This document shows, in pieces, positions 8,340 to 16,675 of a DNA stretch of 27,899 nt. Source of the stretch: JBEKHT01 sp049511715. Lineage in GTDB: Bacteria > Chloroflexota > Anaerolineae > Anaerolineales > RBG-16-64-43. Position 1 is the first letter of the stretch. Each line of letters opens with the position of its first letter. Where the stretch lies: the NCBI GenBank assembly GCA_049511715.1, contig JBEKXU010000039.1, positions 1-27,899 on the forward strand, in the 5' to 3' direction. The position numbers and the translations under genes are program-made. Below the pieces are notes generated by a model that searched no databases, had not been told where the DNA came from, and saw only the letters and a program-made list of their open reading frames with translations.

Positions 8340-9574
8340 ACCGTGGAGGCGAACCGTTTGCAAAGCAGGCAGCCGACCTTGACCGCCATTTCCTGGCGGT
8401 GCGCAAAGGAGCTGGCCATGATGGGACGGCCGGCGACCTTCTTGCCCAGAGAGTAGGGCCAACCATTGATTTCGAAATTACCTCTGGCATCGACCCGGTG
8501 GATGAAGGAGAGGCGGCCCCGCGCCGGGGGAAGGCGGAGTCGCGCGCGCGGATCCGGTTACGAAGCCGAGGAGAAGCTGGGCGGCAACGGTTGTGGATGG
8601 GCTCGGTGACCTTCCAGCCGGCGGCACGCATGGCGCGTCCCGGCCTGAGAGACATACAGGGCTCGATGAGGGTTGTGGAGGTGGAAATAACGCAGAAAGG
8701 CTCGATCTGTGCGTCGCAGAGCGCGCAGGTCGGCGCGCGACCCGCGCCGAACGCGCTCCTGCCTGAAGTTGTTGAAACTCCCCACCTGAGGGCCCCTGCT
8801 CGGTTCCCCCGGCGGGAGGAAGAGGAGATGGACACCCAGCAACAGGTGCAGGCGCATGACCATCGAGAAGCCCAAGGGGTGTGACCACCGACCGGCGACG
8901 GCCATTTGGTTGTCGATCTAGGAGATGCGTCCGCACCCCGAACCAGGCCCAGGGATGCAAGAGAATGCTCACAGAATAGGCTGGCGGTCTTGTGTCCGCA
9001 CGAGGAGGCTCTTCGCACCCCGGCCCACCACCGCCAGGGTGTGGCCCGAGCAGAAGCGGGTAACGCCCCTGGGCCTGCGAAGATTCCGGGGACCGATCGG
9101 ACCTGTCGGGTGCAAATCCCCAGGAAGGCGCGCCCGTGGTGCGGGATCGGGCTCACTGCCTCCCTTTTGCCGGGCAGCAGGTCCCTTGGGATACCCATGC
9201 CCCCGTAGGATCGGGCCGATCGTGCTGATCGAGGGAAGCGGCCGCAGCCGGCGTCTGCCAGGCTCAGGATGAATGATTTCCGTGCTGATCCCCACGAGGC
9301 GCGAACCGCGGGGCCAAGTGCGTTCCAGTTCCTCGCGCAGGCCCAATAGTACTGGGGAGACCACGCGCTCGGCTGTTCGGCGCGCCTGTCGTCACGCAGC
9401 GCGCTAGCAGGAGTGAAGTCCCGCCCGGCCCGATCGGCGGTAGCGCCCAAGCCAGTTGGACCGCGAAGAACAGGCATGTCCCACCCGGTCCATGTTGGCA
9501 GCGAAACCAAGGCTCCCGAGACACAGTTCATTCGCGCGCCGCCGAAGTTTATGGTCATCCCGCCAACTGCTCAT
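8340..9574 (-). pseudogene. Decayed integrase-core (IS481-like) transposase
   Basis: Fragments in different frames line up as one transposase read leftwards. An N-terminal helix-turn-helix segment begins at an ATG at 9574. Next comes EIIHPEPG with LPSISTIGPILRGHGY and GPRNLRRPRGVTRF with a following HTLAVVG (frame of 9364-8969). The integrase end LLFLPPGEPS...FNNFRQERV...YFHLHNPHRAL follows in the frame of 8905-8558. The C-terminal barrel segment SFIHRVDARG...KKVAGRP...ASSFAHRQEM...CKRF reaches about 8345. At least three frame changes and stops separate these, and the first catalytic Asp region (normally DLVGPR) reads TGPIGPR. It occupies the whole gap between the isomerase and symporter genes. 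No terminal repeats or target duplication were found. Confidence 0.65.
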
Positions 9575-9762
9575 GTCGCCTCCCCAGGGTCCCTTGTCCC
9601 AGGAAGGCTACTTCAACTCAATCCCCTGCTCTGCCGATGCGCAAGCACGGAAGGTGGTCAAGGCAGTCAGCTAGTTCTTAGATTGTGGAAGCTCATGGTC
9701 CCAAGAGAGGTGCTTCCACTGATGGGTACAGCCAGCTGTGTCACACGCCTTCACAAGAGAGT

Positions 9763-10389
9763 CTAGTGAACCTTTTCCAGCACCGAATAAACGCCAGGAT
9801 CCCTCCCGGCTGCCTGCTGCAGCACCGGGCGGAATGCCGGGAAGGTCAGCGCCGGGCGAACCACCTCCTCCGGCAGGGAGGGCAGGATTTCTGCCATGGG
9901 GCGGTGCGCGGCGGCCGAGACCCGCTCCAGGAGGCCGCGCGCCTGGCGCTGAGGCTCCGCCCGGTGCAAGGGATAACCTGCCCCGGCCTCGGGTGTGAAG
10001 AGGGCATCGAACATCAGGCGCAGGTTGACATCCCCGGCCCAGCCATAGCCCTGGTTGAGAGCCAGCGAGACACAGTTGCCGGCGTTGATTCTGGCGAACA
10101 GCCAGGCATCCAGCGGGGTGAGCAAGTGCCCGCAGAACACCCCCGGGAACTGCATCACAGCGTTGAGATAACCGAGCCCCGTGCCGCAGCCCCCGACGAC
10201 AAAGTCGACCGCCTTGAGATGGAGCAACAGCGCGGACATCAACCCGGTATGAATGTACAGCAAGCCAGGCGTCTCGCCGGCTTTGGTGTTCCCCAGGTTG
10301 AGGACTTCATGCCCGCGGCCATCCAGAGCCTTCAGGATGTCGGCATTCTTATCCGCAGCGCTGATCTCGTTGATCACCGCAATCTTCAT
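9763..10389 (-). CDS. RpiB/LacA/LacB family sugar-phosphate isomerase
   Basis: A 208-residue protein of the RpiB/LacAB fold. The catalytic-type Cys is C68 in GGCGTGLGYLNAV, and a glycine-rich phosphate-binding region is present. It is about 60 residues longer than classical RpiB (about 150) because of a C-terminal extension seen in a subgroup of the family. The usual active-site His of RpiB is not evident in FARINAGNCVSLALN. Family members isomerise aldose and ketose phosphates (ribose/ribulose, allose, galactose or tetrulose phosphates). The ATG at 10389 follows AAGGAG by 8-9 bases. It lies 43 bases after the transketolase C subunit, so one transcript is likely, and its product could feed that transketolase. 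The exact sugar is unknown. Confidence 0.85.
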   Translation of the reverse strand: MKIAVINEISAADKNADILKALDGRGHEVLNLGNTKAGETPGLLYIHTGLMSALLLHLKAVDFVVGGCGTGLGYLNAVMQFPGVFCGHLLTPLDAWLFARINAGNCVSLALNQGYGWAGDVNLRLMFDALFTPEAGAGYPLHRAEPQRQARGLLERVSAAAHRPMAEILPSLPEEVVRPALTFPAFRPVLQQAAGRDPGVYSVLEKVH

Positions 10390-10432
10390 TTACAAGACTC
10401 CTTCGGATGAAAAACCATAAAGCACATGAAAT

Positions 10433-11452
10433 CTACAGAGATTCACTATTGATGCTTTGTGTTCCCTGCCCTTCGGGTACCACGTCATGTCCTTTGCGGT
10501 TGAAAGTCTTACTGGTCTTCCTCTCCAGCACGCGCCCCGCGGCGGCGACGAGCTCGGCGATGGACAGCCCGCACATATCCATGAGCTTGTCCAGGTCCCG
10601 CCCGGTCGGGCAGAAGCGATCACGGATGCCGACCCGCTCTAGCGGGACCGGGCACGCCTCTGCCAGGGTCTCGGCCACAGCGCTGCCTAACCCTCCGATG
10701 AGGCTGTGTTCCTCTGCCGTGACCAGCGCCCCTGTCTCGCCCGCGGCTTTCAGGATCAGGTCGCGGTCGAGAGGCTTGAGCGTGTGGAGCTCCAGCAGAC
10801 GGGCGTCCACGCCCCGAGCGGCGAGTTCCTGGGCGGCTCGGGCACAACGTCCCACCATGGACCCGGCTGCTACCAGGGTCAGGTCTTTGCCGTCCCGCAG
10901 CGTCAGCCCCTTACCGATCTCCAGTTTCGTCCCGGGACGGTAGACCGGCAGTGTCCCGGCCCGGCTGATGCGCAGGTAGACCGGTCCGTCGCAGGCCGCG
11001 ACCAGCGGCACCCAGGCAGCGCCCTCGGCCGCGTCCGCCGGGACGATGACGGTCATCTCCGGGAGGGCGCGCACGTTCGCCAGGTCAGTGATCGAATAGT
11101 GTGAGGCGCCGTCCTTGAAATCGGAAATCCCAGCGTAGCTGGCGGCGATCTTTACGTTGGCACGGGCATAGCACACGCAGGTACGAATCTGCTCAAGCGC
11201 CCGCAGCGACAGGATCGAGGCAAATCCGTTGACGAAGGGCACGAACCCGCCCAGCGCCAGTCCGGCGGCCACGTCCACCATGCAGGGCTCGGCGATGCCG
11301 ATGTTGAAGAAGCGCTCCGGGAACCGCCGCGCAAAGAAAGTGGACAGCGTGGAGGCGGAAGTGTCCGCATCCAGGGCCACCACCCGCGGGTCTGCCACAC
11401 CGTATTCAGCCAGCGCCCGCCCATAGGCTTCGCGCATTGAGATCTCAGCCAC
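10433..11452 (-). CDS. Transketolase, C-terminal subunit
   Basis: A 339-residue C-terminal transketolase half: the pyrimidine-binding domain with the ThDP-activating Glu (E55 in NIGIAEPCMVDVAAGLAL), then YAGISDFKDGASHYSITDLA and the transketolase C domain. With the N subunit it would form a two-component transketolase moving two-carbon ketol units between sugar phosphates, or cleaving an unusual sugar phosphate such as apulose 4-phosphate (AptA/AptB are split in this way). I prefer the GTG at 11452: AGAGG lies about 7 bases upstream, and it overlaps the stop of the N subunit by 8 bases, suggesting coupled translation. Alternatives are an ATG at 11437 and a TTG at 11476. Confidence 0.92.
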   Translation of the reverse strand: MAEISMREAYGRALAEYGVADPRVVALDADTSASTLSTFFARRFPERFFNIGIAEPCMVDVAAGLALGGFVPFVNGFASILSLRALEQIRTCVCYARANVKIAASYAGISDFKDGASHYSITDLANVRALPEMTVIVPADAAEGAAWVPLVAACDGPVYLRISRAGTLPVYRPGTKLEIGKGLTLRDGKDLTLVAAGSMVGRCARAAQELAARGVDARLLELHTLKPLDRDLILKAAGETGALVTAEEHSLIGGLGSAVAETLAEACPVPLERVGIRDRFCPTGRDLDKLMDMCGLSIAELVAAAGRVLERKTSKTFNRKGHDVVPEGQGTQSINSESL

Positions 11453-12290
11453 TGCACACCTCTTCACCCAGCTCAACCAACGCCTGGCGGAGCTGTTCGG
11501 CGTTGGGGGCGTTGCCGTGCCAGTAGGAGCTGTTTTCCATGAAAGAGACTCCCTTACCCTTGGTGGTACGCGCCAGGACGAGGGTCGGGCGGTCGTGGAT
11601 CTCGGCCGCTAGCTCCAGCGCCTCCGCCACCTGCCGGACTGCGTGCCCGTTCACCTCCTCTACGTGCCAGCCGCATGCCGACCAGCGCTCGGCCAGCGGC
11701 TCGAGCGGCATGACCTCGTGGACCGGACCGTCGAGCTGGACGTCGTTGCAGTCCAGAATGGCGGTCAGGTTGGACAGCCGGAATTTGGCCGCCGTTGTGA
11801 CCCCCTCCCAGACGATCCCGGCCTGGCACTCCCCGTCGCCCAGCAGAATGAAGGTACGGTAGGACAGATTCTTCAGGCGAGCGGCCAGCGCAAGCCCGGT
11901 TCCGACCGCCACCCCATGGCCTAGCAACCCGGTGGTCATGTCCACCCCGGGGGTCTTGAACCGGTCCGGGTGCGCCTGGTGTGGACAATCCACCTCACCC
12001 CAGTTGTCCAGCTCCGCCATCGGGAAGAAGCCCCGCCGGCTCAGAGCGGCATACAACAACGCCGAGGCGTGGCCCTTGCTGAGGATGAAGCGGTCGCGTC
12101 CGTCCCAGGCCGGATTCTCCGGGTCGATGCGGAGGGTGTGGAAGTAGAGCACAGCCATGATCTCGGCCGCCGAGAGCGCCCCGCCCGGGTGCCCCGCCCC
12201 GCGCCGGGTCACCAGTCGCAGGCTGTCCACGCGCAACTGGCGTGCAATCTCTTCCAGCTCGGCTATTTTTTCAGGGGTCAAAGTCTTCAT
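11445..12290 (-). CDS. Transketolase, N-terminal subunit
   Basis: A 281-residue N-terminal transketolase half with the ThDP diphosphate-binding motif GDGE (151-154) ending at N182, plus the conserved GHPGG (33-37), SKGHASA (71-77) and LGHGVAVGTGLA (123-134) that line the active site. Length matches stand-alone N subunits. The ATG at 12290 has GAGG 5 bases upstream. The C subunit follows with a short overlap, giving one functional enzyme from two genes. The ThDP enzyme gene ends 81 bases upstream in the same direction. The two-gene form is common in specialised sugar pathways rather than the housekeeping pentose pathway. Confidence 0.93.
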   Translation of the reverse strand: MKTLTPEKIAELEEIARQLRVDSLRLVTRRGAGHPGGALSAAEIMAVLYFHTLRIDPENPAWDGRDRFILSKGHASALLYAALSRRGFFPMAELDNWGEVDCPHQAHPDRFKTPGVDMTTGLLGHGVAVGTGLALAARLKNLSYRTFILLGDGECQAGIVWEGVTTAAKFRLSNLTAILDCNDVQLDGPVHEVMPLEPLAERWSACGWHVEEVNGHAVRQVAEALELAAEIHDRPTLVLARTTKGKGVSFMENSSYWHGNAPNAEQLRQALVELGEEVCSG

Positions 12291-12371
12291 AAGGCCTCAG
12301 GATTTCCGGACGCGAGGGGAGAGCTTTCCTCTCTTTCTTTTCTTCTTTGATGTCCCTGCATGGCGAACCCC

Positions 12372-14258
12372 TCATAACCCGATCGCGTGCCGCAACGCCT
12401 GGATATCCTCGCACCAATTGCCCACGTTCCAGCGTCCGAAGACGCCCATTCCGCCCAGTTCGTCGGGCCCGAAGTAAACCGGAATGTGGATCAGCGACAG
12501 CCCGGCATGTTTTCCGGCCTGTTCCAGGGCCTCGCGGAGCGACCCAGGAGTGCGCCCGCCGTCGAGTGCCAGCAGTCCGGGGACGGCTCGTCCCCAGGAC
12601 ACATAATCCACATGCACCTTGTCCGCGGTGGCAAAATCCACCCCGTACTGGGCGTTTTGCAACCCGCTTATGGCACCCATGCGGCCGTTGTCCAGGAGCA
12701 GGATGCAGCCGCGCGCGCCGTGCTCGACGCCGTCGATTAGGACTTGGGGGTTCATCGTGAAGGATCCGTCGCCGGTGAGGGCCATGGCGTAGCGTGGTTT
12801 GGAAACCGCGGCGGTGAAGAGCAACGCCGAGACGGCAAAACCCATGTAGCTGGCGCCGGCCTCGGTGTAGGTGTCGCCCGGGCGCTCATCTTCGACGATC
12901 TGGAAACCGTTGGCCTGCACGTCCCCGGCGTCGAAAAAGCAGACGGCTCCCTGGCGCTTTGCCCAATCCGCGGCAATCTTGATCGCTGCGGGCTGGGTCA
13001 GGACCGGTCCGCCCCAGTACCCGTCAGGAAGGACTGGAGAGGCGAAGCGCCGGGCCTTGTGCGCCTCCCAGGCTGCCTTCTGGACGGCACAGTCGTCCAG
13101 CCAGGAGGCATCCGCCTTCCGCGCCCCCGCCTGACCCAGGGCCTGGTTCAGTTTTGCCAGCGTGCGGCACACGTCCCCGACTAGCGCCAGGGTTTTGCCA
13201 TAGTGCAGGGCATCGTCCAGGTCGGCGTTGATATTGATCACATGACTCACGGACGGGTAGCTGGTGCGCGAGCAGTCCGATTGGCAGACGGCGCGCGTCC
13301 CGACGGCGATGAGCAGGTCAGCATGCTCCATCGCGTAGTTGCCGCACAGCGAGCCTTTCGAGCCGCCCACTGCCATGTTCCGAGGATGGACGTACGGGAT
13401 ACAGCCCGTGGCGATAGGCGTGTGCACCAGCACCCCACCCGAGCGCTCCAGCAGAACGATCAGCTCCGGGCCGGCGTTTCGGCCGCCCCCGCCCACCTTG
13501 ACCAAAACGCGTTCAGCCGAGCGGATCCAGTCCGCCGCCTGAGCGTAATCTCCTTCGGCCGCTGCAACGGGCAGCGGGGAGCCGACGGGCAACTCCTCAA
13601 GGTTGAAGTCGGGCAACCAGGCGGGTTGGGTATTCATCGGCAGGAGCAGGTAAAAGGGCCCAGGCCGGTACGGGTGGTCAACTGTCGCCAGACCGCGGCG
13701 CAGGGCGGTCGGCAAAGCTAAGGGTGTGTGCAGGCTATAAGCTCGGCTCATACTCGCGGCCAGCTGCAGGAACTGTCCCTGGATGTGCCTCGGCACCTGC
13801 TGCATGTTGAAGCCTTCGTCTTCGGTGGTCTCGTCTCCGAACAAATACCAGACGCCCAGGCCGTCGGAAGCCGGGACGATGGAGGCGGCCAGAGCCTGCA
13901 GTGCCCCTGGTCCTATCGAAGTCACAACGGCGGCTTTTTCCCCCGTCACCCACCGGAGGGCGGCAGCGGCGTGGGAGGCCTCAATCTCGCTGCGCAGACC
14001 GAAGACTTTGAGCAGCCCAGCCGACTGGTAGACGCGCAGCACCTCGCCCACGTCCGTCGACCCGTGGCCGAGCACGCAGAAATAGGTGCGCACGTCCTGC
14101 TGAAGGAGTCCGAGCACCAGCGCCTCGGAGAGGGTCAGCCCCACTCGGCGCGGGACGAGGCCCTGCCCAAGGGCGGCGGGCAGGCTGCCGGTCCGGGCGA
14201 GGATCGCGGCGCGCGCCTCGCGCTGGCGGGTGATTTCATCATGCGAGGGTCTGGTCAT
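12372..14258 (-). CDS. Thiamine-diphosphate-dependent enzyme, IolD/acetolactate-synthase-like
   Basis: A 628-residue enzyme with the three-domain plan of the acetolactate synthase superfamily. It has an N-terminal pyrimidine domain with the activating Glu (E91 in RSEIEASHAAAAL), a central domain, and a C-terminal diphosphate domain with GDGS at about 496 and the closing Asn in LLLDNGRMG near 524. Overall length, the SIGPGA segment and the final WNVG region resemble IolD (trihydroxycyclohexanedione hydrolase of inositol breakdown) more than acetolactate synthases. The residues after the GDGS motif differ, so the substrate may be another cyclic or acyclic diketo compound. I choose the ATG at 14258 where the conserved N-terminal region begins; the ribosome-binding site is weak (GGGGTCC about 12 bases upstream). 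It lies 64 bases after iclR. Confidence 0.85.
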   Translation of the reverse strand: MTRPSHDEITRQREARAAILARTGSLPAALGQGLVPRRVGLTLSEALVLGLLQQDVRTYFCVLGHGSTDVGEVLRVYQSAGLLKVFGLRSEIEASHAAAALRWVTGEKAAVVTSIGPGALQALAASIVPASDGLGVWYLFGDETTEDEGFNMQQVPRHIQGQFLQLAASMSRAYSLHTPLALPTALRRGLATVDHPYRPGPFYLLLPMNTQPAWLPDFNLEELPVGSPLPVAAAEGDYAQAADWIRSAERVLVKVGGGGRNAGPELIVLLERSGGVLVHTPIATGCIPYVHPRNMAVGGSKGSLCGNYAMEHADLLIAVGTRAVCQSDCSRTSYPSVSHVININADLDDALHYGKTLALVGDVCRTLAKLNQALGQAGARKADASWLDDCAVQKAAWEAHKARRFASPVLPDGYWGGPVLTQPAAIKIAADWAKRQGAVCFFDAGDVQANGFQIVEDERPGDTYTEAGASYMGFAVSALLFTAAVSKPRYAMALTGDGSFTMNPQVLIDGVEHGARGCILLLDNGRMGAISGLQNAQYGVDFATADKVHVDYVSWGRAVPGLLALDGGRTPGSLREALEQAGKHAGLSLIHIPVYFGPDELGGMGVFGRWNVGNWCEDIQALRHAIGL

Positions 14259-14322
14259 ACGGTCTAGGACCCCATCCGATCCTTGATTGGGAGATTCATC
14301 TGGGATCGAATTCCCAGACGAA

Positions 14323-15066
14323 TCACGTGCGGGTGAAGCTAATCCTTTCGGAAAGGGCTTTGCCGATTTCGACCACAATGGCGGCGAGTTCCGGGAGGCG
14401 CTCGACCGTCAGCCGGGTGGCCGGGCCGGAGATCCCCAGGCTGCCGGCTACTTTGCCGCGGAAATCGTAGACCGGAACGGCAACACAGCGTACGCCGGCG
14501 TCGTATTCCTCATCGTCCAAGGCGTAACCCTGTTTGCAGACCTGCTCTAGGTTCTTGCCCAGCAGATCCGGGTCCGTCAGCGTGCGCGGGGTAAAGGACT
14601 CGAATGGTCCCTTCCGCTCCAGCCCGTTGAACGCAAGCAACACCTTGCCCAAGGCGGTACAGTGCAGTGGCGCAGTCTGCCCAACCTGGACATTGACGCG
14701 CAGGGTGGCAGGCGATTCAACCTGGTCGATGTAGAGCGCCTTGCCCTGCATCAGCACCGCCAAGTGCGAGCACTCGCCCGTGCGCTCTGTCAGCTGACGC
14801 AAGAAGGGCTTGGCGGCTTCGCGCAAAGGTGTGCCCAGCAACAGGCTGCGGCTGAGGCTGACCACTTGCGGACCAAGGCGATAGCGACGGGTATTCTCAT
14901 CCTTCTCGGCGTAGCCGTAACGGGCCAGAGTGGCGACCAGACGAGAGGCGCTGCCCTTGTCCACGCCCAGGACCCCGGCGAGCTCCGAGACGCCGATCCC
15001 GTCCGGCGAAGCCGCGAGAAGGTCCAAGATCTTCAGCCCACGCGCCAGCGATTGGATCTCGGTCAT
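14323..15066 (-). CDS. IclR family transcriptional regulator
   Basis: A 247-residue regulator with an N-terminal winged helix (QSLARGLKILDLLAAS...GVSELAGVLGVDKGSASRLVATL, about residues 4-50) and a C-terminal IclR effector domain (VQVGQTAPLHCTALGKVLLAF, DDEEYDAGVRCVAVPVYD, GSLGISGP). IclR proteins bind palindromes near their own promoter and respond to small organic acids or sugars. I use the ATG at 15066; no Shine-Dalgarno is present and the -10 box ends about 10 bases upstream, which points to a leaderless mRNA. It heads the leftward catabolic gene set and is the obvious local regulator of it. Confidence 0.92.
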   Translation of the reverse strand: MTEIQSLARGLKILDLLAASPDGIGVSELAGVLGVDKGSASRLVATLARYGYAEKDENTRRYRLGPQVVSLSRSLLLGTPLREAAKPFLRQLTERTGECSHLAVLMQGKALYIDQVESPATLRVNVQVGQTAPLHCTALGKVLLAFNGLERKGPFESFTPRTLTDPDLLGKNLEQVCKQGYALDDEEYDAGVRCVAVPVYDFRGKVAGSLGISGPATRLTVERLPELAAIVVEIGKALSERISFTRT

Positions 15067-15070
15067 CTTA

Positions 15071-15105
15071 TTGAGTACTATACAACGCCATTGTGTAATA
15101 TTCAA
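15071..15105. promoter_or_regulatory. Putative IclR operator (35-bp inverted repeat)
   Basis: Two 15-base arms, TTGAGTACTATACAA (15071-15085) and TTGTGTAATATTCAA (15091-15105), are inverted repeats at 12 of 15 positions around a 5-base spacer (CGCCA). The site begins 4 bases upstream of the iclR start codon and covers its whole promoter. Negative autoregulation by the IclR protein is the natural reading. The palindrome is seen directly; the binding protein is inferred. Confidence 0.6.
15077..15105 (-). promoter_or_regulatory. Promoter of iclR, sigma-70-like
   Basis: Read leftwards, TTGAAT (complement of 15100-15105) and TATAGT (complement of 15077-15082) are separated by exactly 17 bases, close to the consensus -35 and -10. 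Transcription would start about 15067-15071, leaving an untranslated leader of only 0-5 bases before the ATG. This agrees with the missing ribosome-binding site. Confidence 0.6.
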
Positions 15106-15596
15106 CAACTTCTCTCTTAATGAATCAAACCAAGACGCCCTCTTTCTGGGGAATCCTCCTGCGCTACACGAATTCCATCCGCCCGACAGCAAGCCTCCGT
15201 TGGACCTCTACGGTCTCCACTTGTGGGTTTTGATTCTCCGTCAGGGGCCTTTTCTACATGTCTTCCTTAGTCCACCGGTTTATCCAACGCATCCGCTCCG
15301 CATTGGCCTCTCTGGAACTGGCTTGCCTCCATCTCCCCAGGTCTTCTCGCTTTTCTGCCCTTCTCGGGTTTGCCTTCGACTTCACTCGCAGCAAGCCCCA
15401 ACTCGTTGCCGAGAACGCCCTCCTTCGCCAGCAACTCATCCTCCAGCCCGATACCCTCCTGCGCTGGCATCGCCAAGGCTTCCGGCTGGTCTGGTGGCTC
15501 AAGTCCCGCAATCGGGGTGGGCGCCCCCGGGCCGCATCGGAAACCATCGCCCTAAACCAACAGATGGCCAGGGGGAACTGCCCTTGGGGCGTGGGA

Positions 15597-15636
15597 CCCC
15601 GAAGGCGGGTTCTCCCGGAGGGATCCCGGGACGGGG
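15597..15636. repeat. GC-rich nested palindrome inside transposase pseudogene
   Basis: The outer stem is CCCCG (15597-15601) with CGGGG (15632-15636). The inner stem is TCCCGG (15613-15618) with CCGGGA (15626-15631) around 7 bases. It lies between PWG and HIRGEL, which are normally only two or three residues apart in this transposase group, so it appears inserted. Confidence 0.4.
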
Positions 15637-15692
15637 CGGGGGAGCACATCCGTGGCGAACTCATGAAACTCGGCCTCCGGGTCCCCAGCTTG

Positions 15693-15713
15693 CCCCGGAT
15701 TGGCAGACCGGGG
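15693..15713. repeat. 21-base GC-rich palindrome in the same transposase pseudogene
   Basis: CCCCGG (15693-15698) and CCGGGG (15708-15713) form a perfect 6-bp stem around a 9-base loop. It falls between MKLGLRV and TIQKYVRVARP, a junction that is normally short, and coincides with the frame change there. Size and stem resemble the palindrome at 26388-26408. Confidence 0.4.
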
Positions 15714-16633
15714 GTCGACCATCCAGAAGTATGTCCGCGTGGCTCGCCCCACGCCGCCCATGCTCAGAATTGGTCAGTTTTCCTCCGGAATCACGCCCAG
15801 ATCGTCTGGGCCTGTAACTTTCTCACACTCATCGAGTTGTCCTTCCGGAAGATCCAAGCCTTCTTCATCATCAAACGCCGTTCGCGGCGAGTTGTTCATC
15901 CTGGCGTCTCCTCCCACTCAACTGGCGCCTGCGTGGTGCATCAGCTACGGGAAGCGACCCCCCACGGCCCAACCCCGCGTTTCCTTATCCGTGACCGGGA
16001 CAGCAAGTACGCCGACGACTTCGCCCGAGTCGCTAAGGCAAGCTCCATTGAAGTCTTGAAGACGCTCTACCGTGCTCTAAAGGCCAACGCGATCTGCGAA
16101 CGATTCCTGGAGAGCATGAGGAGAGAATGCCTCGACCACCTGTTCGTTGTCGGGGACAGGCAACTTCATCGGGTAATTATGGAATATGGCGAATTCTTCT
16201 ACCGCGCACGGCCGCACCAGGGGATTGGGCAGAAGATTCCTGAGGAGATCGGGCCTCAGCCTGCCTGGCCGAGGCGCGGAAGGCTCATCACGATTCGCGC
16301 CCTCAATGGAGGGCACCATGACTACCGGCGAGCTGGGTGAGCCAGTTGCCCCCCAAACCTCGGTCAGGGTTTTCGGCTAGCACAGCAAGCTGAGCATCGG
16401 CCACCCGGTCACCCACTCATGGGTCCAGATCGAGCTTGACCCGGCGGGAGGCCGAAGCTGTCAAAGCTTGTCGCCGGGCGCCGGTCAGAAGATCCGCTTG
16501 CTGGATGGGCTCAGATCCCTCTCTCAGGTCTTTTGACACGGCCGAGGGCCCTCCTTCGACCGGCCACAATGGTCGCCACAGGAACCTTACCGGAATGCCC
16601 AGCCCAACCTCGTTCACGGAGACCCATCATTTT

Positions 16634-16665
16634 TTGAAGGCATCTCCTGACGAGACAGCCTTCAA
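16634..16665. other. Stem-loop next to tRNA-like sequence
   Basis: TTGAAGGC (16634-16641) pairs perfectly with GCCTTCAA (16658-16665). Inside, TCTC (16643-16646) pairs with GAGA (16652-16655) around a 5-base loop. It sits 10 bases before the tRNA-like T-arm, where a normal tRNA would have its anticodon arm, but the size does not fit a tRNA arm. Confidence 0.35.
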
Positions 16666-16675
16666 GCACAAGGTT

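Larger units (their letters stand above)
15258..16340 (+). pseudogene. Decayed integrase-core transposase (IS3/IS481-like)
   Basis: A 360-codon open frame carries a recognisable but damaged transposase. The N-terminal part AENALLRQQLI jumps directly to LQPDTLLRWHRQGFRL, so about 40 residues of the usual linker are missing. The middle, after MARGNCPWG, has an extra GC-rich block and then a frame change: TIQKYVRVARPTPP, the normal continuation, lies in another frame from about 15715. The integrase end is well kept: FLRNHAQIVWACNFL, RFLIRDRDSKY, NAICERFLESMRRECLDH, RPHQGIGQKIPE and a final NGGHHDYRRAG. In ACNFL the first catalytic Asp (normally ACDFL) is Asn. The combination of deletion, insertions, frameshift and lost Asp shows an inactive element. 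Confidence 0.75.

Noticed and set aside
8254..9558. 434-codon leftward frame as a single intact gene
   Set aside because: Its translation is Ser/Arg/Pro-rich noise; transposase similarity instead hops between the frames in this interval, so it was called a pseudogene.
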